DNA of 47,810 nucleotides from Pirellulales bacterium (GTDB lineage: Bacteria; Planctomycetota; Planctomycetia; Pirellulales; Thermoguttaceae): positions 1 through 47,810 of the forward strand of contig JAFGPV010000014.1 of the NCBI GenBank assembly GCA_016936015.1, in the 5' to 3' direction. Under the pieces are notes generated by a model. It saw only the letters and a program-made list of their open reading frames with translations, ran no database searches and was not told the DNA's origin. Positions 8,977-17,281 of the stretch are shown here, in pieces (the stretch's first letter is position 1; each line of letters begins with the position of its first letter). Position numbers and translations under genes: made by a program.

Positions 8977-10121
8977 CGGAGCACCTCCTCTCGCGCCCAG
9001 CCGTCCAAGCCGATGAGCTGTTCCAGCGTGGGCCGAGGATCGAAGGAATGTCTTTTTAATATTTCTTCACACGTCGGCACAATCCGGGCGAAGGGGAGCC
9101 GGCCTTCGAGAAAGACCGCCACCGCCGCCTCGTTGGCGCCGCTCAGCGCCGCGCCGGCCGTCCCGCCGGCCCGGGCCGCCTCCTGACCCAACCGGAGCGC
9201 GGGAAAGCGTTCCAAGTCGGGCGGCTCGAAACTGAGCGTGTGCGTTTGCCGCCAATCCATCTTCGCTGCCGCGCCCGCCCGGCGCCGCGGCCAGGTCAGG
9301 GCGTATTGGATCGGCAGCTTCATGTCCGGAACGCTCAGTTGCGCGACCACCGCGCCGTCCAGAAATTCTACCATAGAATGCACGATCGATTGCGGGTGGA
9401 TGACGACTTCTATCTGTTCCGGCCGGAGGTCGAACAGCCACCGGGCCTCGATGATCTCCAGGGCCTTGTTCATCAAGGTGGCCGAGTCGATGGTGATTTT
9501 CGGCCCCATCGCCCAGGTGGGATGAGCCAAAGCGTCGGCCACGGACACTTTTGCGAGTTCCGCGGACGAATGGTTCCGGAACGGCCCCCCGCTGGCGGTA
9601 AGAATCACCCGCCGCACCTCCTCCCGCCGCCCCGTCTGCAGGGCCTGGAAGACGGCGCTGTGTTCGCTGTCGACGGGGATGATGGCCGCCCCTTTTTCCC
9701 GGGCGAGTTCCATCACCAGCGGGCCGCCGACCACAAGGCTCTCTTTGTTCGCCAGGGCGACGGTCTTGCCCGACTCCAACGCGGCCCAGGTCGCCCGCAG
9801 CCCCGCGCTGCCGACGATCGCCGAGACCACGATCTCCGCCGCGGACTGGTGGACCGTTTCGATCAGCGCCTCGGGACCGATCCGCAGTTCGACGTCCTCC
9901 GGCAGCGTGCTCCAATCCTGCCGCCCGGCCGACTCAGGATCGGCTGCCACCACCCACCGCGGGCGGAACGCCCGGGCCTGCTCCGCCAGCGCCGCCGTGT
10001 TCCGATAACCCGCCAGCAGATCGACCGCCAGCGCCCCTTCCGACGCGCGGACCACCTCTAATGTACTGCGACCAATACTGCCGGTCGAGCCGAGCACCGC
10101 GATCCGCTTAGGTTGGGCCAT
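8961..10121 (-). CDS. dxr: 1-deoxy-D-xylulose 5-phosphate reductoisomerase
   Basis: NADPH-dependent enzyme that rearranges and reduces DXP to 2-C-methyl-D-erythritol 4-phosphate, the committed step of the MEP isoprenoid pathway. 386 residues, normal length. The dinucleotide motif GSTGSIG lies near the N-terminus (residues 11-17), ANKESLVVGG near residue 125, the metal and substrate site VDSEHSA near 150, and SATLMNKALE plus VHPQSIVHSMVEF in the catalytic region. It is first in the minus-strand group dxr-rseP-KAS. The pairing of dxr with rseP is common in bacteria. Confidence 0.96.
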   Translation of the reverse strand: MAQPKRIAVLGSTGSIGRSTLEVVRASEGALAVDLLAGYRNTAALAEQARAFRPRWVVAADPESAGRQDWSTLPEDVELRIGPEALIETVHQSAAEIVVSAIVGSAGLRATWAALESGKTVALANKESLVVGGPLVMELAREKGAAIIPVDSEHSAVFQALQTGRREEVRRVILTASGGPFRNHSSAELAKVSVADALAHPTWAMGPKITIDSATLMNKALEIIEARWLFDLRPEQIEVVIHPQSIVHSMVEFLDGAVVAQLSVPDMKLPIQYALTWPRRRAGAAAKMDWRQTHTLSFEPPDLERFPALRLGQEAARAGGTAGAALSGANEAAVAVFLEGRLPFARIVPTCEEILKRHSFDPRPTLEQLIGLDGWAREEVLRCLKR

Positions 10122-10474
10122 AGACGATCTAACGGGTAATGGAACAACGCAAATGCGTTATTGTAATGGGGATTCTAACGAGCAGCAACCTCCTTCGTCA
10201 GAGCCGGGCCGTGTCGGCCCGGTAATGCCGGAATGTGTCGGCCCAATAATGCCTGGAAAGACCGGGGCGACACGCCCCGGCTCTGATCCATTCAAGGGAA
10301 CGTTCCTTCCCTGATTCTCAATCAAGGACACGACTGAACCTGCCCTTTCAAGTCTTCAAAATTGATTGTTCACCATTGAATCCTGTGCTAGAATAAAAAC
10401 CTCTGGCTGATACTTGAACGCGGCAGAACTTTTTTTGCAGATTCCAAGGTTTTCGCTGTGCTCTTTCGGCAAAC
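10122..10474. other. intergenic region with a long inverted repeat
   Basis: No gene is visible. The stretch separates divergent dxr and the membrane-protein gene at 10475, so it should hold promoters for both. Most of it is taken up by the inverted repeat at 10198-10286. Confidence 0.5.
10198..10286. repeat. inverted repeat, GAGCCGGGCCGTGTCGGCCC family
   Basis: Arms of 26 bases at 10198-10223 and 10261-10286 are inverted copies with about two mismatches. Between them is a partial direct repeat of the left arm (GTGTCGGCCCaATAATGCC). A related shorter hairpin (AGCCGGGCCG...CGGCCCCGGCT) occurs at 21250-21276. This fits a dispersed palindromic repeat family. Confidence 0.7.
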
Positions 10475-11080
10475 ATGGCTCCGGATACCCACCAAAACGA
10501 TCCGCCACTTCGCCGTAATTCTCGGTTGCGTTTGTTGATCCCTTGGTTCGCCGTCGCCATGGTCGGGACAGCATTATTTGAGGCAAATACTGTTCAGCAT
10601 TCATCTAAGACCACGGGGTATTTTCGAGGCTGGCCTCTGATCATCGCCGCATTTCTCCCCGATGAGGAGGATGAGTTTGATTTTAATCCTGCGGATTATA
10701 TTGTAGATCTGGAAGGCATGAAGCATTATGCGGCTAACATTAATCTGGTCTTTTCAGTAACCATTCTTTTCTGCACATTTCTGGCAATGAAATACTTTTT
10801 CCGGCTTCGGAAAGGCCGCCGACAATTCTCCATCCAGGAGACGCTCGTTTTCATGACAACCTGCGCTATCCTTGGTTCTTTTCTTGTAACCATCGATTTC
10901 TGGCCCCGCCCTCCGCTGCACGGGAACATCAATTATATATATCAATCATTGCACGTTCTTCCCATTCTCCTCCAGATTCCCCTCTGGTTCGGCGTTTTCT
11001 GCACCGCAGCGGTGCTGGCGACGGCGATGATCGACGGCGTTCGCTTGCTGACGACGAGAAGAAAACGGCCCGAGCTTTGA
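10475..11080 (+). CDS. hypothetical membrane protein
   Basis: 201 residues, function not recognised. Hydrophobic segments are visible near residues 20-36 (LLIPWFAVAMVGTALF), 90-106 (INLVFSVTILFCTFLAM), 122-140 (ETLVFMTTCAILGSFLVTI) and 158-182 (LPILLQIPLWFGVFCTAAVL), so about four membrane helices are likely. The RRQFSIQETLVFMTT context resembles many uncharacterised planctomycete membrane proteins with a basic stretch before a FS-x-x-TLL helix. A short acidic loop (DEEDEFDF) lies between helices 1 and 2. The start has no strong ribosome binding site. Confidence 0.6.
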   Translation: MAPDTHQNDPPLRRNSRLRLLIPWFAVAMVGTALFEANTVQHSSKTTGYFRGWPLIIAAFLPDEEDEFDFNPADYIVDLEGMKHYAANINLVFSVTILFCTFLAMKYFFRLRKGRRQFSIQETLVFMTTCAILGSFLVTIDFWPRPPLHGNINYIYQSLHVLPILLQIPLWFGVFCTAAVLATAMIDGVRLLTTRRKRPEL

Positions 11081-11277
11081 GCGATTGTCGTTGGCTTGCA
11101 CCCTCGTTGTTCGCGGCAATTCGCAAACAGAATCTCTCCGACCTCGGATTCCTTGGATTACACGGAACCAAACCGCCCGGGAAGGGTTTAATGGTTATTC
11201 GGCAATTCATGGCGTGGCCCCGATCACTTGGCGATCAGGGCAATCCATTAAGAAAAACCAACGCTTTGAGAATCCCC

Positions 11278-12138
11278 ATGATACCTACAAAGATCACGAA
11301 AATGCTTGGTTGCCTGCTGCCCGCTCTGATGGCGGCCGGCGCGTGGGCTTGCGAACCCTCAAAAAACCAATCGCCGCTGCCGCTGCTGACGGTCCGGGTG
11401 CTTGCTGTCCGGACGATGGACGACGACGGGGGTCGGGCTTGCCGGATCACGGCCTCCGAGGTGCGGAAGCTTGTCGAAGAGGCCAATCGGATTTACGCGA
11501 CGGCCGGGGTCTGGTTCGCTTTCCGCGGCGCGGATGAGGATTTCGTGGAACTCCGGAATACGCCGATCAACAGCCTGATGCCCGGCAGCCGGCGGACCGA
11601 TCCGGATAATTTGGCCCAGGGCGCCGGAACACCCCAAGAACGCCATCGGGCCGCCGCGCAGTTCGCCGCCCGGCATCCGGACCGCATGGTCGTTTTCTTC
11701 CGCTACGGCGACAAGCGAAAAGGACCGACCGGCAATGGCTACTCCGGCAGCCGGGCCAAGTACGTCGTCATGCCCGGCCTGCGGAGCACCAACATGGGAT
11801 TGCGCGGCCTGGCGCACGAGGCGGGCCATTATTTCGGACTGGGCCACACCTTCGGCCGCAGTTTCCGCAGCCTGGAAGACGCGGAGTCTTATCTCCGCCA
11901 ACACGACAACGATCTGGCCGTCTTCGACGGCGACAAACTCTCCGACACCCCGCCCGATCCCCGCGTCGGCGGTGCGCGGGACTCGATCGTGCTGAACGGG
12001 ATCACGGTCCCCCTGCCCCGGGGAAACATCATGTCCTATCGCCGCTGGGACCGCCACGAATGGCTCTCGCCCCAACAGGCCGCCATCGTCCGAAAGAACG
12101 TGCTGCGCCGCTTCGGCGTCCGTCAGGATGATCCTTGA
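11278..12138 (+). CDS. secreted pappalysin-like (M43-type) metalloprotease
   Basis: Predicted zinc endopeptidase exported from the cytoplasm. 286 residues from ATG 11278, chosen because it gives a signal sequence (KMLGCLLPALMAAGAWAC); the frame is open 200 bases further upstream without signal features. The metzincin zinc motif HEAGHYFGLGH is at 180-190. A Met-turn follows in NIMSYRRW (Met252), and LSDTPPDP lies between them, as in the pappalysin/cytophagalysin group. The cysteine at 25 could be a weak lipobox. The gene converges on the IscA-like gene, whose stop is 10 bases away. The protease fold is well supported; its substrate is unknown. Confidence 0.8.
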   Translation: MIPTKITKMLGCLLPALMAAGAWACEPSKNQSPLPLLTVRVLAVRTMDDDGGRACRITASEVRKLVEEANRIYATAGVWFAFRGADEDFVELRNTPINSLMPGSRRTDPDNLAQGAGTPQERHRAAAQFAARHPDRMVVFFRYGDKRKGPTGNGYSGSRAKYVVMPGLRSTNMGLRGLAHEAGHYFGLGHTFGRSFRSLEDAESYLRQHDNDLAVFDGDKLSDTPPDPRVGGARDSIVLNGITVPLPRGNIMSYRRWDRHEWLSPQQAAIVRKNVLRRFGVRQDDP

Positions 12139-12148
12139 ACAATCCGGA

Positions 12149-12481
12149 TTAATGATGCCCGCAGCCGGGACAGCCGCCGGTGCGGGGGACCGAGGGATTG
12201 TCGATGGCGAATCCCCGGCCCATCGGGCCTTCCTGAAAATCGACGGTGGCGCCGTCCAGGTGCAGGGCCATCTTCTTCCGCGCGACGACCGAAATGCCGT
12301 GTTGCTCATATTTCGCGTCGACCGCCGGGTCGAATTCGGCGTCGAAGCCCAGGCTGTACTGCAATCCGGCGCAGCCGCCGCCGGCCACGCCCATCCGCAG
12401 CATCATGTTCGGCTCGAGCTGCTGCGATTCCAGCACCCGCTTCACCTCCGCCGCCGCCGCTTCGGTCAAAGTAATTGCCAT
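12149..12481 (-). CDS. HesB/IscA-type iron-sulfur cluster carrier
   Basis: A-type carrier that receives and hands on Fe-S clusters to apoproteins. 110 residues from ATG 12481, preferred over an upstream start because MAITLTEAAA is the usual family N-terminus. The conserved cysteines are Cys37 in GGGCAGLQY and Cys104 and Cys107 in GGCPGCGHH. The C-terminal pair is spaced C-x2-C instead of the commoner C-x-C, and two histidines close the protein. No isc or suf genes lie nearby. Confidence 0.88.
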   Translation of the reverse strand: MAITLTEAAAAEVKRVLESQQLEPNMMLRMGVAGGGCAGLQYSLGFDAEFDPAVDAKYEQHGISVVARKKMALHLDGATVDFQEGPMGRGFAIDNPSVPRTGGCPGCGHH

Positions 12482-12530
12482 AGAAAAAACTCCTGATACA
12501 ACGCAAATAGTAACGGATTGAAGGAATATT

Positions 12531-12608
12531 TCTCGCAAAGGCGCAAAGCCGCAAAGATTTTATTCTTGACAACTTCTCGAGTCTTTGCGCCTTCGCGCCT
12601 TTGCGAGA
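12531..12608. repeat. inverted repeat, CTTTGCGGCTTTGCGCC family copies 1-2
   Basis: A 26-base arm (12531-12556, TCTCGCAAAGGCGCAAAG...) is followed by an inverted copy at 12583-12608 with about two mismatches. A third copy at 25629-25654 matches the first arm exactly as its reverse complement. The block lies between the iscA-like and NUDIX genes on the minus strand. Confidence 0.75.
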
Positions 12609-12622
12609 GACCTCTCTCTTCT

Positions 12623-13249
12623 TTATTTTTCACCAAACAGCGCCCGGAGGCAAATCTGCGACCAGGTCTCGAAACCGCTCAAGTCGGCCAGAACCTCGGG
12701 CACGGGCCGGAAACCGGTCTCCAGAATGTCGGACTCTCGGGGGCGGACGGCCGGTTTTTCGACGTCGAACAGGTGAACCACGCCCAGGTGGACGCGGCCG
12801 ACGTCGGTCTGGTCGTCGTTGATCAAGCCCACGCATCGGGCCGTGTAGGGCGTGAGGATCTCGACCTCCTCCTCCAATTCCCGGCGCATCCCCTCTTGAT
12901 AGGGGTTCCCGACGCCGTCGGGGGAGACATCCGTCAGCGAGATGTGCCCGCCGATGCCCACACTCCTTTTCCGGTGCAACCGCCCTTCGCCCTGCCCCGT
13001 CCCCCGCGTGTACTGGAACACGTTTTCCCGACCCTGCGGATCGCAGTGTCGGAAAATCACGTAGGGAATGAGCTGCTTGAAGCCGGGATCCCGTTCGACC
13101 TCGCCGCGGGGGCGGTAGCTGACGTTTTGGGGATCGAAAAGCTCCGCCAGGTAGCGGTCCACTTCGCTCGAAAAACCTTGGAAATACCCCAAACGCCGAA
13201 ACAGGGCGGTCGGCACGACCAGCACGCGCTCGATCGAGGTCTCAATCAT
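12623..13249 (-). CDS. NUDIX hydrolase-family protein
   Basis: 208 residues. The Nudix box is visible near 118-136 as EGMRRELEEEVEI, with the preceding GGHISL at about 98-103, so the Mg-binding RE-x2-EE core is present. The long N-terminal part (VVPTALFRRLGYFQGF...) is typical of a group of longer 'phosphoesterase' NUDIX proteins found in several phyla. It probably hydrolyses a nucleotide or related pyrophosphate, but no substrate can be assigned from sequence. Its start is 155 bases from the divergent TetR-family gene. Confidence 0.72.
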   Translation of the reverse strand: MIETSIERVLVVPTALFRRLGYFQGFSSEVDRYLAELFDPQNVSYRPRGEVERDPGFKQLIPYVIFRHCDPQGRENVFQYTRGTGQGEGRLHRKRSVGIGGHISLTDVSPDGVGNPYQEGMRRELEEEVEILTPYTARCVGLINDDQTDVGRVHLGVVHLFDVEKPAVRPRESDILETGFRPVPEVLADLSGFETWSQICLRALFGEK

Positions 13250-13356
13250 CTCAAATCCTGTTGATATTATGGCAGTTTATTGGGCGGATGATTGTCCCAT
13301 TTTATCCCAAGGTCCAGTGACGGCCACCACCCCCCCTATTGGTTAATTCAGATCGG

Positions 13357-13392
13357 TTGACTCCCGCGTATTGTGAACGTATAATCACAATA
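13357..13392 (+). promoter_or_regulatory. promoter and operator of the TetR-family gene
   Basis: A near-consensus sigma-70 promoter is visible: TTGACT (13357-13362), 17 bases, TATAAT (13380-13385). A perfect 8-bp inverted repeat, TATTGTGA (13369-13376) and TCACAATA (13385-13392) with an 8-base spacer, covers the -10 box. A protein bound there would block RNA polymerase, which fits autorepression. A second site with the same TGTGA-N8-TCACA core lies at 14019-14040. Confidence 0.7.
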
Positions 13393-13403
13393 GAGGCATT
13401 TTC

Positions 13404-14033
13404 ATGGCCGACGAGAAACTGGACACGAAAATCCGGCGGGAGCAGATCGCCGAAACGGCAATGCAAATCGTTGCCAGTCAAGGGATTAAACGGCTGAGTA
13501 TCGCCGCGTTGGCCCGGCGGATCGGGCTGGTCCCCTCGGGCATCTACCGGCATTTCCGCAGCAAAGACGAGATCCTGGACGCCATTCTCGACCGGATCGA
13601 ACAGCGCCTGCTGGCCAACGTCGAGGCCGCCCGGGCGGAAGCCGCCGATCCGCTGGAAATCCTCCACGGAGTCCTGATCCGACATGTCCGCTTCATCCGC
13701 GAAGGCCGGGCGATCCCCCGGATCATTTTCTCCGACGACTTCCACGACGGACGCCCCGACCGCCGAAAACGCGTCCTCAAAATGTTCCGGCAATATCAGG
13801 CGAAATTGGTGGAATTGATCCGCCAAGCACAGCAACAAGGAAAAATCCGCGCGGAGATAGATCCGGAAATAGCGGCCCTGATGATCTTCGGGATCGTCGT
13901 CCCGGCCGGCATCCTCTGGCACCTGACCGACGGCGGTTTCGACGTCACCCGACACGCCAAACGGGCCTGGACCTTGTTCCGCGAAATGGTGCAACCCCGG
14001 GAAACTCCCCAGATAAACAATTGTGAGCAATAA
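13404..14033 (+). CDS. TetR/AcrR-family transcriptional regulator of the efflux operon (CecR-like)
   Basis: Repressor of the downstream transport genes by position and family. 209 residues. The N-terminal helix-turn-helix is clear: IAALARRIGLVPSGIYRHFRSKDEI at about 32-56, given here by its core VPSGIYRHFRSK. The C-terminal part is a ligand-binding domain. The layout TetR, HlyD adaptor, ATPase, two ABC-2 permeases is that of cecR(ybiH)-ybhGFSR in E. coli, where CecR controls the pump. Its own promoter carries a palindrome over the -10, and a matching palindrome spans its stop codon just ahead of the adaptor gene. The inducing ligand cannot be told. Confidence 0.85.
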   Translation: MADEKLDTKIRREQIAETAMQIVASQGIKRLSIAALARRIGLVPSGIYRHFRSKDEILDAILDRIEQRLLANVEAARAEAADPLEILHGVLIRHVRFIREGRAIPRIIFSDDFHDGRPDRRKRVLKMFRQYQAKLVELIRQAQQQGKIRAEIDPEIAALMIFGIVVPAGILWHLTDGGFDVTRHAKRAWTLFREMVQPRETPQINNCEQ

Positions 14034-14040
14034 TTCACAT
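14019..14040. promoter_or_regulatory. second TetR-type operator, before the efflux genes
   Basis: TGTGA (14022-14026), 8 bases, TCACA (14035-14039): same half-sites and spacing as the operator at 13369-13392. It overlaps the stop codon of the regulator gene and ends 48 bases before the adaptor ATG. This suggests a second, separately controlled transcript for the pump genes. The likeness to the lac operator is judged to be chance. Confidence 0.6.
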
Positions 14041-14087
14041 TGAATCGCCCGCGACCAATGGTCGCGGCTTGACAGGGAATAGGTACG

Positions 14088-15242
14088 ATGGCCTCGAAAC
14101 TGAAATTTCTCGTTCTGTTGTTCATCCTCGCGGCGGCCGGCGGCAGTGGGTATTGGTACTACCGCCATCAGGAAGACCAACCGGAGACGGGGGAGATCCG
14201 CGTCTCGGGGAACATCGAGGTGACCGACGCGGAGATCAGTTTCAAGATTCCCGGCCGGGTGATCAAGCGGGACGTGGACGAGGGGGACTTCGTTACAAAA
14301 GGGCAAGAGATTGCCCGGCTCGAAGACGACGACCTGAAGCGCGAGGTGGACGTCCGTCTGGCCGAGCTGGAGGCCGCCAAGGCCGCCCTGGCCGAATTGG
14401 AGGCCGGCTCGCGGCCTCAGGAGATCGCCGCGGCCAAAGCCGTGATGGAGAAGGCCGAACAGGCCTGGAAAGACCTGAAGGCGGGTCCCCGATCGCAGGA
14501 GATCGCCGCCGCCGAGGCGGCCGTCAAGGCCGCCGTCTCCGAAAAGGCCCTGGCCTGGTCCCTGTTGGGCCGCAGCAAACGGCTCCTCGAACAGAACGTC
14601 GGTTCCCGGGAAGATTTCGACATGAGCAAATCCCGGTACGAAGTGTCCGTGCAGCGTTATCAGGAGGCCGTCGCCAAGCTGGACGATCTCCGCGCCGGCT
14701 ACCGGGAACACCAGATCGAGCAGGCCCGGGCGGTCTACGAGCAGGCCAAGGCCCAATACGAGCTGGTCAAAGAGGGTCCCCGCCGCGAGGACATCGAGCA
14801 GGCCAAGGCCCGGGTGCAGCAGGCCCAGGCCGCCTTGAAATTGGCCGAGACCCGGACGGAGTACGCCGTCGTGGTTTCGCCCCTGACGGGAGTGGTCCTC
14901 TCGAAGAATATCGAGCCGGGCGAGTACGTGGCCCCCGGCACGCCAGTCGTGACCGTGGGCGACCTGGAAAACGTCTGGCTCCGGGCGTACATCCGGGAGA
15001 CCGATTTGGGACGGGTCAAGGTCGGGCAGAAGGCGATGGTCACGGTGGACAGTTTTCCCGGCAGAGTTTTTCCTGGCCGGGTGGCGTTCATCGCGCAGGA
15101 GGCGGAGTTCACGCCCAAAAACGTCCAGACCGAAAAGGAACGCGTCAAACTGGTGTACCGCATCAAGATCGACATCAACAACAAAGATATGGACCTGAAG
15201 CCCGGCATGCCCGCCGACGCGGTGATCGAGACGGGGAAATAA
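14088..15242 (+). CDS. HlyD/YbhG-type membrane fusion (adaptor) protein
   Basis: Periplasmic adaptor of an ABC efflux pump. 384 residues. An N-terminal membrane anchor (FLVLLFILAAAGGSGYWYY) is followed by a lipoyl-like half (SFKIPGRVIKRDVDEGDFV), a long alanine- and glutamate-rich coiled coil at about 85-245 with internal repeats (RPQEIAAAKA, RSQEIAAAEA, RREDIEQAKA), the second lipoyl half (VVSPLTGVVLSKNIEPGEYV) and a beta-barrel domain. The repeated QEIAAA units in the hairpin are characteristic of the YbhG subgroup. It is first in the pump operon, with a repeat of 74 bases before the first ATPase gene. Confidence 0.88.
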   Translation: MASKLKFLVLLFILAAAGGSGYWYYRHQEDQPETGEIRVSGNIEVTDAEISFKIPGRVIKRDVDEGDFVTKGQEIARLEDDDLKREVDVRLAELEAAKAALAELEAGSRPQEIAAAKAVMEKAEQAWKDLKAGPRSQEIAAAEAAVKAAVSEKALAWSLLGRSKRLLEQNVGSREDFDMSKSRYEVSVQRYQEAVAKLDDLRAGYREHQIEQARAVYEQAKAQYELVKEGPRREDIEQAKARVQQAQAALKLAETRTEYAVVVSPLTGVVLSKNIEPGEYVAPGTPVVTVGDLENVWLRAYIRETDLGRVKVGQKAMVTVDSFPGRVFPGRVAFIAQEAEFTPKNVQTEKERVKLVYRIKIDINNKDMDLKPGMPADAVIETGK

Positions 15243-15251
15243 CGATGCCTG

Positions 15252-15325
15252 AACGCCCTGCGACGGCGGTCGCGGGGGTGGAAGATGATCCCATTATACC
15301 CCCGCGATTGCCATCACGGGGCGTT
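15252..15325. repeat. palindromic interspersed repeat, family A copy 2
   Basis: Arms 15252-15278 and 15299-15325 are inverted copies (AACGCCCTGCGACGG...) with a 20-base centre. This is the same family as 5361-5438. It lies between the adaptor and the first ATPase gene, within what is probably one transcript, so it would form a hairpin in the mRNA. Confidence 0.75.
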
Positions 15326-15367
15326 GAATGAGGCAAGAAAACAAAACTGATTCTTGGCGGTATTTTT

Positions 15368-16282
15368 ATGGACGCCATTCGGGTCGAAAAACTGACGAAG
15401 CGGTTCGGCGAGTTGACGGCCGTCGATGCGCTGTCGTTTTCCGTAGCCGAGGGGGAGATCTTCGGGCTGGTCGGGCCGGACGGAGCGGGCAAGACGACCA
15501 CGTTGCGGCTCCTGACCGGGATCATGGTGCCCAGCGGCGGCGACGCCTGGGTAACGGGAAAACACGTCGTCCGCCAGGCGGAGGCGATCAAGGAGAACAT
15601 CGGTTACATGAGCCAGCGGTTCGGCCTGTACGCCGACCTGACGGTGCTGGAAAATCTCCAATTCTACGCCGACATTTACTGCGAGCCGCGGAAAAACCGC
15701 CGGGAAAAGATCGACCGTTTACTGGCCTTCAGCAACCTGACGCCCTTCAAAAAACGGCTGGCGGGAAACCTCTCCGGCGGGATGAAGCAGAAGCTGGGGC
15801 TGGCCTGCGCGCTGATCCACACGCCCCGGGTCCTCCTGTTGGACGAGCCGACCAACGGCGTCGATCCCGTCTCCCGCCGCGACTTCTGGCGGATCCTCTA
15901 CCAGTTGCTCCGCCAGGGGGTGACGATTTTCGTCTCCACGGCCTATCTCGACGAGGCGGAACGCTGCAACCGCCTGGCCCTGATCGACCGGGGGGGGCTG
16001 CTGGCCGTCGGGACGCCGGAGGAGGTCAAACGGCTGATGCGGGAGACGATCCTAGAGGTTCGCTGCGAGCGTCCCCGGCAGGCGGCCGCCGTGTTGAAAG
16101 GGCGACTGGCCGCGGCGGAGGTCGGACTGTTCGGCGACCGCGTCCACGTCGCCGCCGCCGAGCCGGACCGGACCGCGGCGGAGATCCAAACTCTCCTCCA
16201 ACAGCATCAACTGCCCGCCGGCGAGATCCGGCCGATCGAGCCGACCCTGGAGGACGTGTTCGTGGCGGTGATGAGGAAATAG
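15368..16282 (+). CDS. ABC exporter ATP-binding protein (equivalent to YbhF N-terminal half)
   Basis: ATPase that powers export. 304 residues. Walker A GPDGAGKTT is at about 36-44, the Q-loop in YMSQRF, the signature LSGGMKQKLGLA near 136, Walker B VLLLDEPTNGVDP near 156, and the switch region FVSTAYLDEAERC. The usual H-loop histidine is replaced here: STAYLDEA where the second ATPase has TTHYMDEA, so this nucleotide site may be degenerate. E. coli YbhF carries two such domains in one chain; here they are two genes three bases apart. Confidence 0.9.
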   Translation: MDAIRVEKLTKRFGELTAVDALSFSVAEGEIFGLVGPDGAGKTTTLRLLTGIMVPSGGDAWVTGKHVVRQAEAIKENIGYMSQRFGLYADLTVLENLQFYADIYCEPRKNRREKIDRLLAFSNLTPFKKRLAGNLSGGMKQKLGLACALIHTPRVLLLDEPTNGVDPVSRRDFWRILYQLLRQGVTIFVSTAYLDEAERCNRLALIDRGGLLAVGTPEEVKRLMRETILEVRCERPRQAAAVLKGRLAAAEVGLFGDRVHVAAAEPDRTAAEIQTLLQQHQLPAGEIRPIEPTLEDVFVAVMRK

Positions 16283-16285
16283 TAA

Positions 16286-17257
16286 ATGACCGCTCTCTCC
16301 GAAAACGCCGTGGTGGTGGAAAACCTGGAAAAGCGGTTCGGCCGGTTTACGGCCGTCAACCGCGTCAGTTTTACGGTCCGCAGCGGCGAGATCTTCGGCT
16401 TTTTGGGACCCAACGGGGCGGGCAAATCGACCACCATCCGGATGTTGTGCGGCATCCTGACCCCGACGGCCGGCCGAGGCGCCGTGGCCGGCTTCGACAT
16501 CGCCACGCAGTCCGAGCAGATCAAAACGCGGATCGGCTACATGAGCCAGAAATTCTCGCTCTACCAGGACCTGACGGTCGAGGAGAACATCGATTTCTAC
16601 AGCGGCATCTATTGCCTGCCGCCGGCGGAGCGGACCGAGCGGAAACAGTGGGTGCTGGAAATGGCCGGCCTGACGGAGCACCAGAAGCGGCCGACCGGGT
16701 TGCTCTCGGGCGGCTGGAAACAGCGGCTGGCCCTCGGCTGCGCGATCCTCCACCGGCCGCCGATCGTCTTCCTCGACGAACCGACCTCGGGAGTCGATCC
16801 GCTCAGTCGCCGCGCGTTTTGGGACTTGATCTATGACCTGGCCGGCAAGGGAGTGACCGTCTTCGTCACTACGCACTACATGGACGAGGCGGAGTATTGC
16901 GACCGGCTGGGCCTGATCTACCGGGGCGAATTGGCGGCCCTCGGCACGCCGGAGCAGCTCAAGCACGAGCTGATGGCCGAGGACGTGTTGGAAGTATTTT
17001 GCCAACGGCCGGAAACGGCCCTGGCTGAATTGGAAACGCTGCCGGAGATAAAAGAGGCGGCCCTGTTCGGCCGGGGTCTGCACGTGGTCGCCCGCGACGG
17101 CCCCGCCGCCGCAACGGCCATCCGCCGCCGCCTGGAGCAGGGCGGCTACGCGCTGCAGCGGATCGAAAAAATCACCCCCTCGCTGGAAGACGTGTTCGTC
17201 TCGCTGATCGAGGCCCGGGACCGCGCCGAAGCGCCCCAACAGGAGGTCCGGGGATGA
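16286..17257 (+). CDS. ABC exporter ATP-binding protein (equivalent to YbhF C-terminal half)
   Basis: Second ATPase of the pump. 323 residues. Walker A GPNGAGKST near 39-47, signature LSGGWKQRLALG near 140, Walker B IVFLDEPTSGVDP near 160, and an intact H-loop in VTTHYMDEAEYC. It is the canonical partner of the preceding subunit, whose H-loop is altered. The stop codon overlaps an ATG in an ATGA arrangement at 17254, which opens only a 46-codon frame running into a repeat. The true permease starts 145 bases later. Confidence 0.92.
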   Translation: MTALSENAVVVENLEKRFGRFTAVNRVSFTVRSGEIFGFLGPNGAGKSTTIRMLCGILTPTAGRGAVAGFDIATQSEQIKTRIGYMSQKFSLYQDLTVEENIDFYSGIYCLPPAERTERKQWVLEMAGLTEHQKRPTGLLSGGWKQRLALGCAILHRPPIVFLDEPTSGVDPLSRRAFWDLIYDLAGKGVTVFVTTHYMDEAEYCDRLGLIYRGELAALGTPEQLKHELMAEDVLEVFCQRPETALAELETLPEIKEAALFGRGLHVVARDGPAAATAIRRRLEQGGYALQRIEKITPSLEDVFVSLIEARDRAEAPQQEVRG

Positions 17258-17281
17258 GACTGATCCGTCTGTTTAAACGTT

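Noticed and set aside
14019-14040. Resemblance to the E. coli lac operator (AATTGTGAGC...TTCACA)
   Set aside because: No LacI-type gene is near, and the site is better explained as a partner of the palindrome at 13369.
13302-14756. Open frame of 484 codons on the minus strand
   Set aside because: Antisense to the TetR and adaptor genes, and spans their operators.
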